DNA of 64,000 bases from Parietaria judaica (GCA_954871525.1 OX940863.1:5246001-5310000); one strand, 5' to 3'; shown: positions 43,921 to 57,256, counted from the first letter of the stretch. Numbers and translations are program-made. Notes: generated by a model not told the origin, from the sequence alone.

Positions 43921-45183
43921 ATGGCTCTCAAGGCAATGGCGCTTTTGGGTCTGGTTTTGCTGGCGGTGGCCCTCGGCGGGCACTGGGCCCAGGCCCAACA
44001 AACCCACCACGTCGTCGGCGGTGATCGCGGCTGGGACCCGGCCACCGGCGTCGCTTCCTGGTCTTCCGGCAGAGTCTTCAGGGTCGGCGATCGAATCTGT
44101 AAGTTTCTTACAACTATATATATATACACAGTGCGTCTGTGTACATATAGGCACAGACAATGTTGATTTAGGAGAAATATATTTCTTTTTGTATGCATTG
44201 TTATGAACTTTGATTTATCATTTTCCATGGTGGCTTCTCAGTATTTGCTAATTCGTAAGTTTCTATCTTGGACATGAAAGAAATGCCTAACTCAGCAGAT
44301 GCCGATATCCCAATAAATAGGGATTATTGGCAGGATAAGTACCGAAATTTTGATTAATTGAGACGGTATTAATCTAAAATGATAAAATAGCGAAAAAAGT
44401 ATCTAAAGTCAATAAAACTAACAGGACGCATTCTTACATCAACTTTCGTTTTAACGGATGTTGGTATGACGGGCGTTTTGAGAGGACACATATTTCAGTC
44501 AACTTGACGCCACGTGGCATTTCACCAACGTCCGTTAAAGAAGAAAAAATGGCAGAAATATGCTCCTCAATTTTGTTTACTGCGCGAGTACTTTTGCCTT
44601 TATTTTTCATTTTAGATTCATGTCATCTCAGTTAGTCAAAGTTTGAGTACTTATACCGCCAATATCCTGATAGATAATATATATATAATATATGTATTAT
44701 TGTTGAACTTGCACCTACTAGTCAACGCGCATGGTTAACGTTTCGAGGAAGAAAAGAATACTTGGTGTGTAGTTTCTACTCTTTCATGGAGATATCTTGC
44801 TTGGGGCAGGGTTCGCCTACTCGGCGGCGCAGGGTAACGTGGCTGAGGTGGCAAGCGCGGAGGAATACGAGGCATGCGATCTAAGCAATCCGATCAGGAT
44901 GTACTCAGACGGCCTCGATAACGTCGCTCTGGACTCTGAAGGAGTGCGCTTCTTCACCAGCAGCAACTCTGACCACTGCCAGAACGGCCTGAAGCTGCGT
45001 GTCGAGGTTCTGCCGAAGGACAAATACCCGGCGGCCGGGATTCTCCAAGTCACTGCCACGTCGGACTCGGAGAGCGTTGAGCCCGCCCTCGCTGAGTCCC
45101 CCACGTCTCCCTCTCGCGCGGAGCAATTGAGTGCCGGCTTTGTTCTGTTTGGCCTCGGATTGCTTGGCTTTGTTATGGCTTAA
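43921..45183 (+). CDS. Early-nodulin-like phytocyanin, probably copper-free and GPI-anchored
   Basis: Two exons, 43921-44098 and 44810-45183, phase 1, giving 183 residues. Residues 1-25 are a signal peptide. The phytocyanin domain follows: HHVVGGDRGW, VASWSSGRVFRVGDRIWFAY, GNVAEV and YEACDLSNP. Then comes DHCQNGLKLRVEV. The disulphide cysteines (AC and HC) are kept. The histidine usually found before NVxEV and the first Cys of the FxC motif are replaced (GNVAEV, FFTSSNSDH), so type-1 copper binding is unlikely, as in ENODL proteins. A Ser/Pro stretch and a hydrophobic tail (AGFVLFGLGLLGFVMA) suggest a GPI anchor at the plasma membrane. The intron carries a TIR element. Confidence 0.88.
44319..44669. 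mobile_element. MITE-like TIR element inside the phytocyanin intron
   Basis: The left arm (GGCAGGATAAGTACCGAAAT, TTAATCTAAAATGA) is matched inverted on the right (TCATTTTAGATTC, GAGTACTTATACCGCC), with about 50-bp arms and mismatches. Inside it contains TTTAACGGATGTTGG and CCAACGTCCGTTAAA, also inverted. No clear duplication is seen. Confidence 0.65.
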
Positions 45184-45646
45184 GAGCCAAGGTTAAGGAA
45201 TTGCTTCTATGGATTTTGGCACTGTTGTTCTCTATGTATTGTGCCTTGGATTTCCTACTGTTAAATGTGAAGTTATTAAGTGTCATTTGGATTATATTGA
45301 CTAACTTTGTAATAATATCTCATATATGTACAACTGTAAGTTTTCTTATCCATCGTTCCTGCTAAATTTCGTAAAACTATGTAGAGAAAGATATTATTAT
45401 AAGATAATCATGAAGAGACATGACATAAATAAATAAATAAATAAATAAAAAAGCTTAAATGAATATATAGTTGTAGATTTATTTGAAAATGTTTGCCAAT
45501 TCATTCGCCGAATGGAGGTTTTTGTAATGTGAGGGAAGTTCTAGCTCTCTGTGAAGCGATAGCGGAATCTAGTATTTAGCTTCGATTATAAAAAGAGAAA
45601 TTATAATGAATATATGCATATGTTTATATTGCATTTTAACAAACTT
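45184..45646. other. 3' flank of the phytocyanin gene
   Basis: 3' UTR with several AATAAA-like words, a short AAAT repeat (45427-45449) and AT-rich DNA. Confidence 0.4.
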
Positions 45647-45880
45647 AAAGTTTTTATTTGTAAAATAGTCAAACATTGTATACTTTATCAATAACTAATA
45701 TGGTTATAATGATTAATATGAATATTTTTTATAATAGTTAATTGTTATAAATGTAATATTCTCAAAGTTTTTATTTGTAAAATAGTCAAACATTGACTAC
45801 TTTATCAATAACTAATATGGTTATAATGATTAATATGAATATTTTTATAATAGTTAATTGTTATAAATGTAATATTCTCA
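45647..45880. repeat. Tandem duplication, 117-bp unit, two copies
   Basis: Copies 45647-45763 and 45764-45880 are nearly identical (AAAGTTTTTATTTGTAAAAT to TGTAATATTCTC). Each includes the first 22 bases of the solo LTR that begins at 45859, so the duplication happened after the LTR inserted. Confidence 0.85.
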
Positions 45881-46066
45881 TTTATTATGTTTCCTATTCT
45901 TCATTTCCCTTAACCCTATAAATAGAGGCATTTATTATGTTTCCTATTCTTCATCTCCCTTAACCCTATAAATAGAGGTTTTGGGTGCTCATTGTAACAC
46001 ACTCCCAATGCAATAATACTCTCTATTTCCCTCTCTCTCAATCTCTCTTATTCTTAGTTTATAACA
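45859..46066 (+). mobile_element. Solo LTR (208 bp) with duplicated TATA region
   Basis: Begins TGTTATAA and ends TTATAACA, with a perfect 5-bp duplication TTAAT (45854-45858, 46067-46071). A 50-bp unit occurs twice (45881-45930, 45931-45980), each with CCCTATAAATAGAGG, so two TATA boxes sit 50 bp apart. TTGTAACACACTCCC and a CT-rich end follow, as in an LTR R-U5 region. No internal retroelement sequence is next to it. Confidence 0.85.
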
Positions 46067-46071
46067 TTAAT

Positions 46072-46381
46072 ATTTAATTGGCTATCTTATAAAAATAAGT
46101 CATGCAATTACAGATTGGTATATTATCAGAAAACATTTATTGGTGCATATTAATTTCTCTACTTGGTGATAAATAAACTATCCGTACTCTTTTTTCTCTC
46201 TTTTTTGATCTCTCAGAGATTGGTTGCAAATAATACATATTTGGATGAAACATTTGACTTTATTTGCAAATACATGTTTAACGTAACACTTATGGTCCAC
46301 TCATTAAAAAAGCGTAATCCTTATGGCATCTAACTTAACATATATTTTATCAAAAAAAAAAAAAACTTAACATATATTAAA
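46072..46381. other. AT-rich intergenic DNA
   Basis: Contains a poly-A run near 46351 next to the target duplication of the following MITE. No gene. Confidence 0.4.
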
Positions 46382-46850
46382 GGGTTAATGACGGCGAAAA
46401 TACCCAAAGTTTGGTCAAAGAACCCCTCGTGTACCCAATGTTTAAAAATGGTGGCAAAAATACCCAAAGTCGTATTTGGGGAGTTGACCACTCCATTCTC
46501 GTAACGCAGTTAACTTACCCGTTACCTCTGGCCTCTTGGAAAAACGTGGGTTGCTGACATAACAATTTTTGCCACTTGGACGAGCCCACATAAGGCCCGT
46601 TTACGACAAAACAACGAATTAAACCCCTAATTAATATTGTTTAATACAACTAATTAAACCCCTAATGATTACACTTTACAAAACAGATTTGTCCACATGG
46701 CCAGAGTTAAATAGTAAGTTAACAGCGTTACAAGAATGAAGTGGTCAACTCTCCAAATATGACTTTGGGTATTTTTGCCACCACTTTTAAACTTTAGGTA
46801 TACGATGGGTTCTTTGATCAAACTTTGGGTATTTTCGCCGTCATTAACCC
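46382..46850. mobile_element. MULE-type MITE, copy 2 (469 bp)
   Basis: Same family and exactly the same length as 2937-3405: starts GGGTTAATGACGGCGAAAAT, ends CGCCGTCATTAACCC. Flanked by a perfect 9-bp duplication TATATTAAA (46373-46381, 46851-46859). The internal segment with ACAACTAATTAAACCCCTAA is in the opposite orientation to copy 1, where the AGGGGTTTATTTAGTTGTAT form is found. Confidence 0.88.
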
Positions 46851-47149
46851 TATATTAAATGAAGAAATGTTTTGTATTATTTCCTTTTTCATCTTATGTT
46901 GAGCTGGTTGTGATGAAGAATTTGAATTTAACTTGGACGAGTAATTCAAAATATCAAATTACCGTGGTAAATAAATAATATGAAAAGCTTTATTACCTTT
47001 GGCATAAAAAAGTTACAGCCTCTGTCTCAGCTTAGTGCTATGGGTTAACACTTAACAATTAACATGTAGACAGGGGAACTAGAGAAAAGATTACACTTAT
47101 ACCCTTGAAACCAATTATTCAAAATGTGTTGTCGATGATTTGGGTCCAT

Positions 47150-50100
47150 TCACCTTTCCCTCAGCTTAACGAAACTAGATCCATTGGTCTTTTGAATCTT
47201 AGATATTCTCCTCAATATATCTGCAAATGCAGTTTTATCCTGCAAATACACACCAAGAAACAAGGATGAGGTGAGCCAATACAACTCTAACACGATTTCC
47301 CGCAAACACTCTACCGACGGGAATTTACTAAGCTAGTTATCCCCTTTCTTTGTCAATCGACGGACAAGTTACAATTAAAACGGTCTTACCTTCCACTAAA
47401 AGTTCATTAGAAATACACTCGACTGAACTTAATTTATAAGAACCCTGATCCTAATGACTTGAGACAATGATAAAAACAGATAATTTAGTGTTAGCGGGTA
47501 AGAACCGTTCATTATTGTCTGAGGTGAAGTAGATTCATTACACCCCCCGAGATCTGCTATAAGTGTGTTTTCTCTGCAAGTAAAATGCGAGTGAAACGAC
47601 CCAATGAAGTTGATCGATCCCGGATTTATAAATTCCAGAAAGTCACATAAAAGCGCAACACTATAAAATCGGCCAACCGGAATTCACCAAACGATGAATC
47701 CCCAAACAATGGTGGACCAAACCTTCGAGAGCGAGGTCCGAGGCTCTCCGTGATGCAAGACGGCCAAAGGCTACATCAAACTCACACTCCAGCCACTGTC
47801 GATCTCCTCTTTCTCTAATACCCTAGTCAATCTAGTTAGGCCCATTATCAAACGACAACTCCTAAGCCCACCACTACTAATTAATTAATTAATGAAATAA
47901 ACCCAAACCTAACTAAATAAATAAAACGGATAAGCCTAATAACCACACAACTAAAATCCTAATAAAAACTAATCCTAATATTAATAACTTAATTGCAGAA
48001 AATACGATCCCATCAGAAGTACATTGAGGAGCAGATTATAGCAGATCGTACCTCCGGGCATTTGAGTCTGGACTTGAATTTCGCAACAAGATCTTGCGTT
48101 GTCACCGGAGTCCTCTGCATCAAAACCGCCCTGATCTCTTCTTCCGTGACCGGCCCAGCTGCCGATGCCGGAGCTGCCGTTTTAGAGGACGATTGTGTCT
48201 TCGAGGATGCATTACTCTTAGAAGCAGGGGTGGGATCAGAAGTTTTTTGCTCCTAATTAAATCATCGAAAAAAGAATTAGAGTAAATCTGTTCAAAGCCT
48301 CAAGACATCAAAATAATTTGATATAGCAATTATCATCGACGAACATGGCATACATTTTCCGTTTTCACCTTCTTAGGTGGCACGCCGTTATTGGACGGCT
48401 TCACATCCTCACTGGTTATCTTTCTCTTTCCTTTTGCCGATTTGGAGGTAGGTGGAGTTCCCTTAGCAGAAGAAGAAGGCTGCGCCGGCTTCGAGGGACT
48501 GGTCTCGGCAGGTTCCTCTTTAGGGGCGTCCTTCTTTTGAGCCACCGGAGGCGTGAGGGCAATATCATCATCCATCTAAAATATCGAAAAAAGCACACAT
48601 CAATTATAAGCTTATGATGATCGTCACCTCACTGAAGCTCTGCAATTAATGGATCGTATCTGTGGGAAATTCAGAGCAATTCATGCCATAATGCAACTGC
48701 CTTTGATAAATATAATTCTATGCTAAATAAACTTTCTAGTCAGAAAAATAAGCCTACAAACTATGTTTACGTTTTCTACAATGCCCTTCAAAAACAGCAG
48801 CATAAATAAACAATCTATTCTACAAATCTAATCCATCATATTATATCTAAATTTTCTACAATGTCCATAAACAATAGCATAAAATTAACTTCCAAATCTA
48901 GGAATCTAATTCTACGAACTATGTGAAAATTTTCAATAACTTCCAAGGAGAAAGAAGCACGATTTCACTAAAATATAGCACATATAGGGTTGATTTCAAT
49001 ATGATGAATTAAAAATGTGTCACCTGATCGCACAATGATATATTATTCTTTTGCTTTTAAAAAAAATAAAAATAAAGGTATCTAAATTCTATTTTAAAAG
49101 AAAACAACAACTTACATCGTCGTCGTCATCATCGTCATCTGCGTCTGATTCATTCATCCCACCAGCCCGTCCGAGCAACTTCTTCAACTCTTTACCTGAT
49201 TTGCTTAGCCCACCACCCTCTTCATTATCATCATCGTCGTCGTCCTCATCCTGAAAGAACATGTCAAATCAACAGATATCAATTAGTCCAACATCAGATT
49301 TAAATGTTTAGACATGTTAATTTTTGTAGTTTACCATGAAGCTATAATATTGAAATATGCAGTATGGCCGTAAACCTGTTTAATTTCAGGCGGAGCTGGA
49401 AGTTCGGGCGCCAATAAATCCTCCCTTTCTTCCGGGTCATTACCAACTGCTTCATCATCATCCGTGAAAATTTCTTCATGCTCCCAATCATCACCTAAAG
49501 CAAAAATGCAAAATGGAGCACAATGAGGGAGCAAATAATAGGGTTTGTCACGTGCACATATGGTTAAGTATGATAATCAAAATTGAACCAATATTAACTA
49601 CAAGGAAGTTGGAGCAATTACCAAAGTACGTGCAACTGAAAATATTTCACTATACACACAACCGTAACAACTAAATATGGATCATTCTTTAAAAAACGCA
49701 GCAATAAAGAAAGTACCTACCCTTCTCCAAACTTGGAATCAACACTCAGATAACTAATTCACTAAATATATAATTCTAATACTTACAAAATGAATCATTA
49801 TAAAAAAAACAAAAAAAACAAAAATAAAGCATCTACCCTTCTCAATATCATCGTCGTCCAGATCAAGATCGTCCCCCTTCGTATCGTCGTCGTCATCATC
49901 GCCACCCTTTTTGTTCAAAACGAGTCTGTTCTTCCTCGCTGACTCATCATCTTCATCCTCGTCCCCTTTATCCGAGCCGTTTCCTTCACCTTCATCAGCC
50001 CCCGATTTCTTCCGTCCACGCCCGCCAGATGTACCACCGTCCTTGTCATCAAACTTCTCAACTTCACCAAACGCAGCAGCTCCATTGTTTGCTGCTTTCA

Positions 50101-51429
50101 TCATCCATCTTTGATATCCATCTGCCGTCTTCTTTCTATTTTTCATTTTCTCTTCGGCTTCCTCCAAAGTAAGTTGCTTATACTGTGCAACCTTGTTGAA
50201 GTTGTACCTAAAGTTTGTATTGATTAAACACCCAAGCCATCATACGTTTAATTTAAACATTGTCCCATACAACAGAGTCAGGCACATTGCAGCTTGGGGT
50301 GAAACCCGTAACCGATTCCTATTTTGTTTTTAAATTTTCAAAACCAGGATCAGTTCCGGTTTTTAAGAGCTTAATACCAGAACCAATTTTTATTTGTGTC
50401 CATTGTTTATACTCCAAATCAAAATAACATGCCCATAAGCTGTTCCCATGTGGACAGAAAAGCAGTTACACGGTATTTTTCTCCAAAATATGATTTTCCT
50501 GTACTACACTTTCACGCTGAATTGCAGCCAGAGTGCATTTTTGCCGAGGAAAAGGCTTCAATACTCCGTCCAAGAAGAGGAGGGTAAATATGACGATGAT
50601 GACATATCATACCATGAACCAGCAGGGATGGCAGCAAACTCCTTCCCCTGCATCACCAGTAAGTAGTACGTCGCTGACTGTGCACCTTCGAGATGACCTT
50701 GGTACTGGTACTGACCTGTATCATCCTCCAAGAGCCAAGGCTTATTCTTGTACTTCTCCTGTTTTGAATGACCCAAGAGAATACTCAACTCAAAAATACC
50801 ATGAAACAGAACGGATCACCTATTTATCACGGTTTTTTCAATCCCGAAAAAGGAAATCAGTAAACAGCACCAAGCAAGTCGAATCTTGGCTTAGTTACAG
50901 ATGCAACAAACTACCAATACATTCTTATAAGAATTACAAGCTCTCCTCTAGTTGGAAAAATAGATTATGAGTTGTATATGATAAAGGGAGAGTTATATAC
51001 CCGCAGTGTATCGGTAACTTGGCGCCCTTGCAAGCCCTCTTTCTGGAGAGACCATCTGTTTTCGACACTCTTCTTCCGCGAAAAAGTTGGCAAACCGGTC
51101 ACAAATCTACCAATGAAGTAGTTTTTATCGCTGCTAGAACTCGCACGAACATTGTATTCCTGTCACAATACACAGCAGGACCAAGAAATGCATAAATTCA
51201 TAGCCAAAAGGATAGTCTCTGCGCATAACTATCCCGCGGGAAGTGAAAGGAAACGAACCCGAATCAAACGAGAGACGACGGCACCGCAGTCGTTGCACTT
51301 CCCGCGCTTCTCGGCCATGGTTTTCCCACAGGTCAAGCACAGAGTCATGTGTTTGCAGTTGCTTCCGTACAGCTCCGTCGTCGAGCCACAACCACCGCAC
51401 GACGTCTTCAATATCAGATCCATCGACAT
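47150..51429 (-). CDS. Transcription initiation factor IIF subunit alpha (RAP74)
   Basis: Nine minus-strand exons: 51429-51259, 51159-51001, 50758-50613, 50207-49837, 49494-49376, 49250-49116, 48575-48354, 48252-48052, 47239-47150, giving 537 residues. TFIIF binds RNA polymerase II and stabilises the preinitiation complex. The plant-type N-terminus has a Cys-rich zinc-ribbon-like unit (CGGCG, CKHMTLCLTCGK, CNDCG), then NYFIGRFVTGLPTFS and KYKNKPWLLEDDTGQ of the dimerisation domain. KMKNRKKTADGYQRWMMKAA follows. Long Asp/Glu runs fill exons 4-6. The last two exons form the winged helix (EEEIRAVLMQRTPVTTQDLV, FADILRRISKIQK). ATG 51429 is the first in-frame ATG. The last intron is 812 bp. Confidence 0.94.
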
Positions 51430-53338
51430 TTCCAACCCCCGAGCCAGTCACCGGCAACGATTCCGACACGAAATCAACGAATCCTCAGCTTTCCGATGAG
51501 AGACGAATTTCTAGGGTTTGGAGGTTCGTGTGTGGAATCGGATCGAAGCGAGAATTGAAATGGTGATCGCGAAATTGGGGGAAAGAGGAAAAAGCCCACC
51601 GTTGTCTTAAATTAAGTCGCTGGCAAATATATATATGCTTGCTTAGAAATAATAGATGACCAGCAATGCGAAATCTTTGCAATTTTTAATTTTTTTATTT
51701 ATTTTTATGGAAATCTTTACATTCTTTTTTTTTTTTTTTTTTTGAATTGTAAAAAACTCCTTAAATTAGTAAAGGAGATAATATTATATATATATATATA
51801 TATATTATCTAATTTATTATTCATTGTTTAAATTTAGAATTGAATAAAAATAAATTTATTGACTATTAATTTCGACCGTCGATGATGGCACCTATGAAGG
51901 CTTCTCATAAGTGGCGAAGCTAGCTATTTCAACTAGGAGGGGCACTAATATATATTAAACATAATGTCTCTTTTAGTATACGATTTTTTTATTCATTTAA
52001 TTTATCTCAAGGATTTATCATGCTATATATCGAAGACACGATGATGATAATAATAATAATAATAATAATAATAATTCAAAAAAGATAATAATTATTCCAC
52101 AAAATATTAAAAATTAGTTGTATGCTTAATCGATATTCAGTATAAAAAAATTCACTAGCATAAGAGTATATCAAGTTATCTATCATCTATATATTAAATA
52201 AACAGTTAACTTAGTTCTATGTTTGTGGTATTATAAAATACCAAATCCAACATTAAAATCAAGTCTCTCAAAGGAAAATAAGACAAATTCCAAAGAAAAC
52301 GACATATTAACAGTAACCGTATTTAGTATTATTTACCATAGATCTTCGACAAAAAAGAAACGACATATGTATATTTATGAACGTAAAGAAACGACACAGC
52401 ATTTCGCTTTAATATCAAACGACATTGAATTCTGAATCAACATCGAGAAACGACACAGCATTTCGCTTTACTATTTAACGAAATTGAATTCTGAATCAAC
52501 TCCCAAAGAAAGACCATTATGCTGACTCTGTGTTGATTTGACCAGTGAGATCCCACGTGCACCAAAATATCCTTGCCACCTAACAATTCCTTTTAGCTAC
52601 CACTGCCACTAAATTAAACAAGAAACTAAAACTCAAAATCAATCTATTTTTTAGCTAAATAAATAATATCTAAACGAAAATAATATATTAAATGTGAGTA
52701 ATTACTAATATAGTAGTATTTATTAAAATTTGAATTAAAAAAAAAAGATAATCACAACAAAAGTATTAAAATTTTAATCAACTTAAGCAGCAATGGTCTA
52801 AATTAAAAATTAATGGTAAAAGTATTCAATGTCAATTAATGTGAGATAACACATTTTTTGTTCAATTTGTATTTATGTCGAATTCAAATAAAAAAGATAT
52901 CTAATAGCCGGATGAGTAGGTAAATGTATATATTGAGAATGATTTAATAATATTATGTTAAAAAAAATTGGATGAAAAAAATGTATCGCCTCAAATCTGT
53001 TTCTTTAAATTTTACCGATATTTTTTTTATTTGAACAATATTGCCTTGGTTGATCAAAGTGTGAATACTTTTACCATCCCTTACAAAATATCTAATACGT
53101 TTCAAAAGTTCATGAACCGGACATTTGGGAAACGTGAAAACAATTTTCAATTAATTCGACGAAATAAATTAATTAATAATTAATAAAAATAATACGGTTA
53201 TATTTGCAACAAACTAGTGTCCCCAGGCTCTACGACTCTTCTTCTTCTCAGACCATAACCGTATTCACTCCTCAGATTCCGCCATTAGAGCAAGCTCCGA
53301 GAAAGAGTGCATTCGACGCCGTTTTCGCCTCGACCGCC
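51430..53338. other. Divergent promoter region, repeat-rich
   Basis: Lies between RAP74 (minus) and the fumarylacetoacetase gene (plus). It has a poly-T run near 51727, a TA run near 51785-51805, an AAT run near 52043-52073, and a TE-end-like word AAGTGGCGAAGCTAGC near 51910. Several AAACGACA words cluster at 52300-52460. Confidence 0.45.
52388..52505. repeat. 59-bp tandem duplication containing AAACGACA
   Basis: Two adjacent units (52388-52446, 52447-52505) share GAAACGACACAGCATTTCGC and TTGAATTCTGAATCAA. Each unit has a second AACGA word inside it (AAACGACATT in the first, TAACGAAATT in the second). Confidence 0.8.
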
Positions 53339-56300
53339 ATGGCTATGGTGTCCTTCGTCGACGTTGCTCCTGACTCTCACTTCCCCATCCAAAACCTTCC
53401 TCACGGCGTGTTCAAGCATAGTGTGACCGGTTCAGCTCCTCGACCTTGCGTCGCGATCGGCGAATACGTGCTCGACCTCTCCGAAATCGCCGAGGCCGGT
53501 CTCTTCGACGGTCCGATCCTCAAGAACTCCTCCGATTGCTTCCACCAGGTTCGAGCTCACTGGAAATGGCAATGGATTTTGTTTATTCTTTTTTAGCTTA
53601 GCATATTGAAACTGTTTAGAGATTTTGTGCGAGTGAAGTGCGAGGGTTACTAGTTCCTAGGAATCATCGAAGATTATTGGAAAACTAGTTTCAGGATATA
53701 ACTCGCACCATGGATTTCACTAACAATCATGAAGTATTTCTGCAATCAGTAATCGAAAATCAGTAAAAATTGTTTGTGATTATGATCCTGCTAATAGATC
53801 ATGCTGCATCTAAACTATTTTACAGAGAGACGGAGATTCAACTTTGCGTTTCGATTTATACGCCTTTTTCTCTTCGTATTGGACTTATGGAATGCTGTAT
53901 GTTAATGTTACAGCCTAATCTGAACAAGTTTTTGGCGCTGGGAAGGCCTGCTTGGAAGGAAGCTCGAAACACTCTGCAGAAGCTTTTGTCGTGTAAGTGT
54001 GATTTCTATTCGATAATCTAAGCGTTAATTGGTATTTGTACACTGATTTAGTCATTACACGGTCAAAGTTTTGGAGAACGAAGATAAGATAATTGTTATA
54101 CTTGTGCTTTTGCAGCTGCTGAACCAACATTGCGCGATAATGTGAATCTGAGGGAGAAATCGCTTGTTCCGATGGTAATATAGAGTTTGCGATGTTTGAT
54201 TAGATTCTAAGGTGATGTTTATCTCTTTCTAATTTGGATCATCTATGAAACCGTATTCAGAGCAAGGTGAAAATGCTTCTTCCGATGGCGATTGGTGATT
54301 ACACCGACTTCTTTTCCTCCATGCATCATGCGAAGAACTGCGGGACCATATTTCGTGGACCAGAGAATTGCATTCCACCAAACTGGTATTTGTGCTTGGT
54401 AGTTTATGCTCTGTATGGGTATATGTTTTCTTTTCATTTGAGGCCTTTTGATATATTCAATTTGTTTGGATTCAGGTTTCACCTTCCAATCGCATATCAT
54501 GGACGAGCATCGTCTGTTGTAATCTCCGGAACCGACATTGTTCGACCTAGGTAAGGATTTGTTTTGTTGTTTTCTTAATTTTTTGAAACCTTGCTTGTTG
54601 TAGCCTAAAGTTCATTGCTAAAACAGAATCACAACAGCTTTTTCAAATCATGATTTCTTTGTGAAAAAAAAAAGAATGTAAGCTACACTAGTCTTTATAT
54701 CTATTGATCATGCCTAAAATTTCCAGTCACCAACTTGTTAATAAGCATATGCTCAAGTTTTATACGATAATTGATTGATTATCTAAGATATGGTATCATG
54801 ATTATGTATTATCACAGAGGTCAAGGACCTCCAAGCAGCAACTCTACTCCATACTTTGGACCCTCGATGAAGTTAGACTACGAGCTGGAAATGGTAATCC
54901 CTCTTTAACTAACTATTTGAAGCGACTATTAATATAATTACCACAACGATTGCTTTATGTTAATATGTTGTTCATACCCATATTGATAGACCATTTTTTG
55001 CTTAAAGGCTGCAGTGGTCGGTCCAGGAAACGAACTAGGAAAGCCTATCGATGTCAGTGAAGCAGCAGATCATATTTTTGGACTTGTGCTAATGAATGAC
55101 TGGAGTGGTGTGTATCGCTTCGAGCGTTTTTATATTTTATATTTCATTTCAAGCTTCCGACAGAATTTTGGTTTTTGCAGCTAGAGATATTCAAGGGTGG
55201 GAATACATTCCTCTTGGGCCTTTCCTCGGAAAAAGTTTCGGTGCGAACAAAACAGAATATTGATAAACTCATTTCCCATTACTTAGCAAACCTGAAAGTT
55301 AATTAAATTCTGATACAAATAATGCAATTTGATCAATGTCATATTAACAATATCAAGTGAATATACCACAGGCACTACAGTTTCCCCATGGATTGTGACC
55401 CTGGAAGCTCTTGAACCCTTTACTTGTGATGCTCCCAAACAGGTTCTTACCTTTTCCAAATCTTCAGTGCAGAAAAATCATTTCAATAATATAATGCTCT
55501 TCTTCAATTTATTAATAAAGCATGATATTTGATGGGCATTTCAAATTGCAGAATCCGCCTCCGTTGCCCTATCTGACCGAGAAGAAATCAAAGAATTACG
55601 ACATTTCATTAGAGGTATTTATTGGCTCTATGCTTTGGACTTCAGTGATTCCTAAGTGCAGCCATTAGTTTCGGGTCTTGCAGAGAGTATTTATTAATTA
55701 TATGGTAAATTGAAATTTTCTTTTAGGTTCAAGTCAAACCTATTGGAGCAAAAGATCCAACTGTTCTCACGAGGAGTAACTTCAACCACTTGTAAGCACC
55801 TCTTTAATTGCCTTGCTGCCATTTATCAAGTCTCAGAAACCTGCATATTCCTTTCATTCCTGTAATAGTTGTTAAAATACCAGAGTACAAATTATCTAAA
55901 TTTCTCTAAACATGGAGTAATTATAAGTTGCTCCGTTTGTCTCGCAGTCTCAATTTGTCCTCGAATTTGTACACAGTAATAGTGTACCCTTCTCTGTCAA
56001 TTATCAGCCGTTTCCATCAAACTTTAAGGATTAACATGTCATTTTGGTAATGACTAGCTCGTCACTGACCTCTAGAAGTTCCATCAACACGGCACGAAAA
56101 GTAAACCATTAAATAGATAATGGGGGAGGGGATGAATTGCTTTAGTTTACAAGTTCAGGGGAAAACTGACATATTTAAGAGAAGGAACTGATAATTACTC
56201 CAAAACATATGCTTCTTTGTATTTTGTAGTAATCTTAATTAAATATATGATCAGGTACTGGACAATAACTCAGCAGCTAGCACACCACACCATTAATGGC

Positions 56301-56749
56301 TGCAACTTGAGACCCGGCGATCTTCTCGGAACAGGCACCATCAGCGGACCTGTATGTTTCAGTTTACTTCCCTTCTCTCTTCTTATACACTTCAATAGTA
56401 AATACGAAGCCTTCTATTCCTGATAAAGTAAATTTCCCATAATGTCCCCAAATCAGGAGCCAGAATCAATGGGATGCCTGCTAGAGCTGACTTGGAACGG
56501 ACAGAAGCCACTGACGGTGAACGGTGCCGCTCGGACGTTCCTAGAGGATGGGGACGAAGTCGTCATTACCGGATACTGCAAGGTTTTTAGCCTATATAAC
56601 ATCTCTCCCGACCCTTCTAACAAAAATGCCGAAACCGCCTCGCGGATCTGGTCTTCTCTTTGTACTGATATCAACGATACTGATTACAGGGTGATGGATA
56701 CAAAGTCGGCTTCGGGACATGCTCCGGAAAGATCGTTCCTTCGCCTTGA
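53339..56749 (+). CDS. FAH: Fumarylacetoacetase
   Basis: Fourteen exons: 53339-53548, 53914-53992, 54116-54174, 54261-54385, 54476-54550, 54818-54893, 55008-55107, 55181-55240, 55372-55442, 55552-55614, 55727-55791, 56255-56351, 56457-56582, 56690-56749. They give 421 residues, the length of the plant enzyme. It hydrolyses fumarylacetoacetate to fumarate and acetoacetate, the last step of tyrosine breakdown. [17 protein letters not shown] (128-144) holds the metal Asp and catalytic His. YELEM (204-208) and MNDWSARDIQ (from 237) give the other metal ligands. The end reads [13 protein letters not shown]. The start at MAMVSFVDV is the first ATG; upstream frame opens only with TTG. Confidence 0.96.
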
Positions 56750-57036
56750 TGATGCCGTTTTTACGATTCTTCGGCCGAGTATTCTACTTCTCTTTTATTA
56801 CTTGAATAATAATGCACTCTGTGGATCTCATCATTTAGCTTTCTTAAGTGTGGAAGGACCAAACACCAGTGCTTAGTCGATTTCTCTTGCATCATTTAGC
56901 TTTCTAAATCTTCTCTTTTCTTTGGAAATCTTCTATATAACACTAAGATGAGAAATAAAACTACAAGGAAGGCAAATATAATAAGCCTGTGAAATTTGAA
57001 AGCGCTTTTCTTTTATTTTCTTTTCTTATTCTTATT

Positions 57037-57067
<31 letters not shown>

Positions 57068-57256
57068 TATATGTCGGCATTAAAGATGTATTTTTGAAAG
57101 TGGCAAAATCCGTCAAAGGTGATGACGCCCGTTAAGCGCCAAGAGCATTCAAGAAACATCTGCTTTTAATTATTGCAACCCCACTAAACATCGTCACACT
57201 CACATCCATTTCTCACTAAATTCCCTCACCACTAAAACTTCAAATTCAAAAGAAAA
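56750..57256. other. Intergenic DNA with microsatellites
   Basis: 3' UTR of the FAH gene, then an ATT run (57033-57052) passing into a TA run (57053-57068). A TTCAAGAAAC word near 57148, close to a heat-shock-element core, lies about 110 bp before the BAG gene start. Confidence 0.45.

Noticed and set aside
51909..52950. Another hAT-type element starting AAGTGGCGAAGC
   Set aside because: A plausible left end, but no matching right end or duplication could be found.
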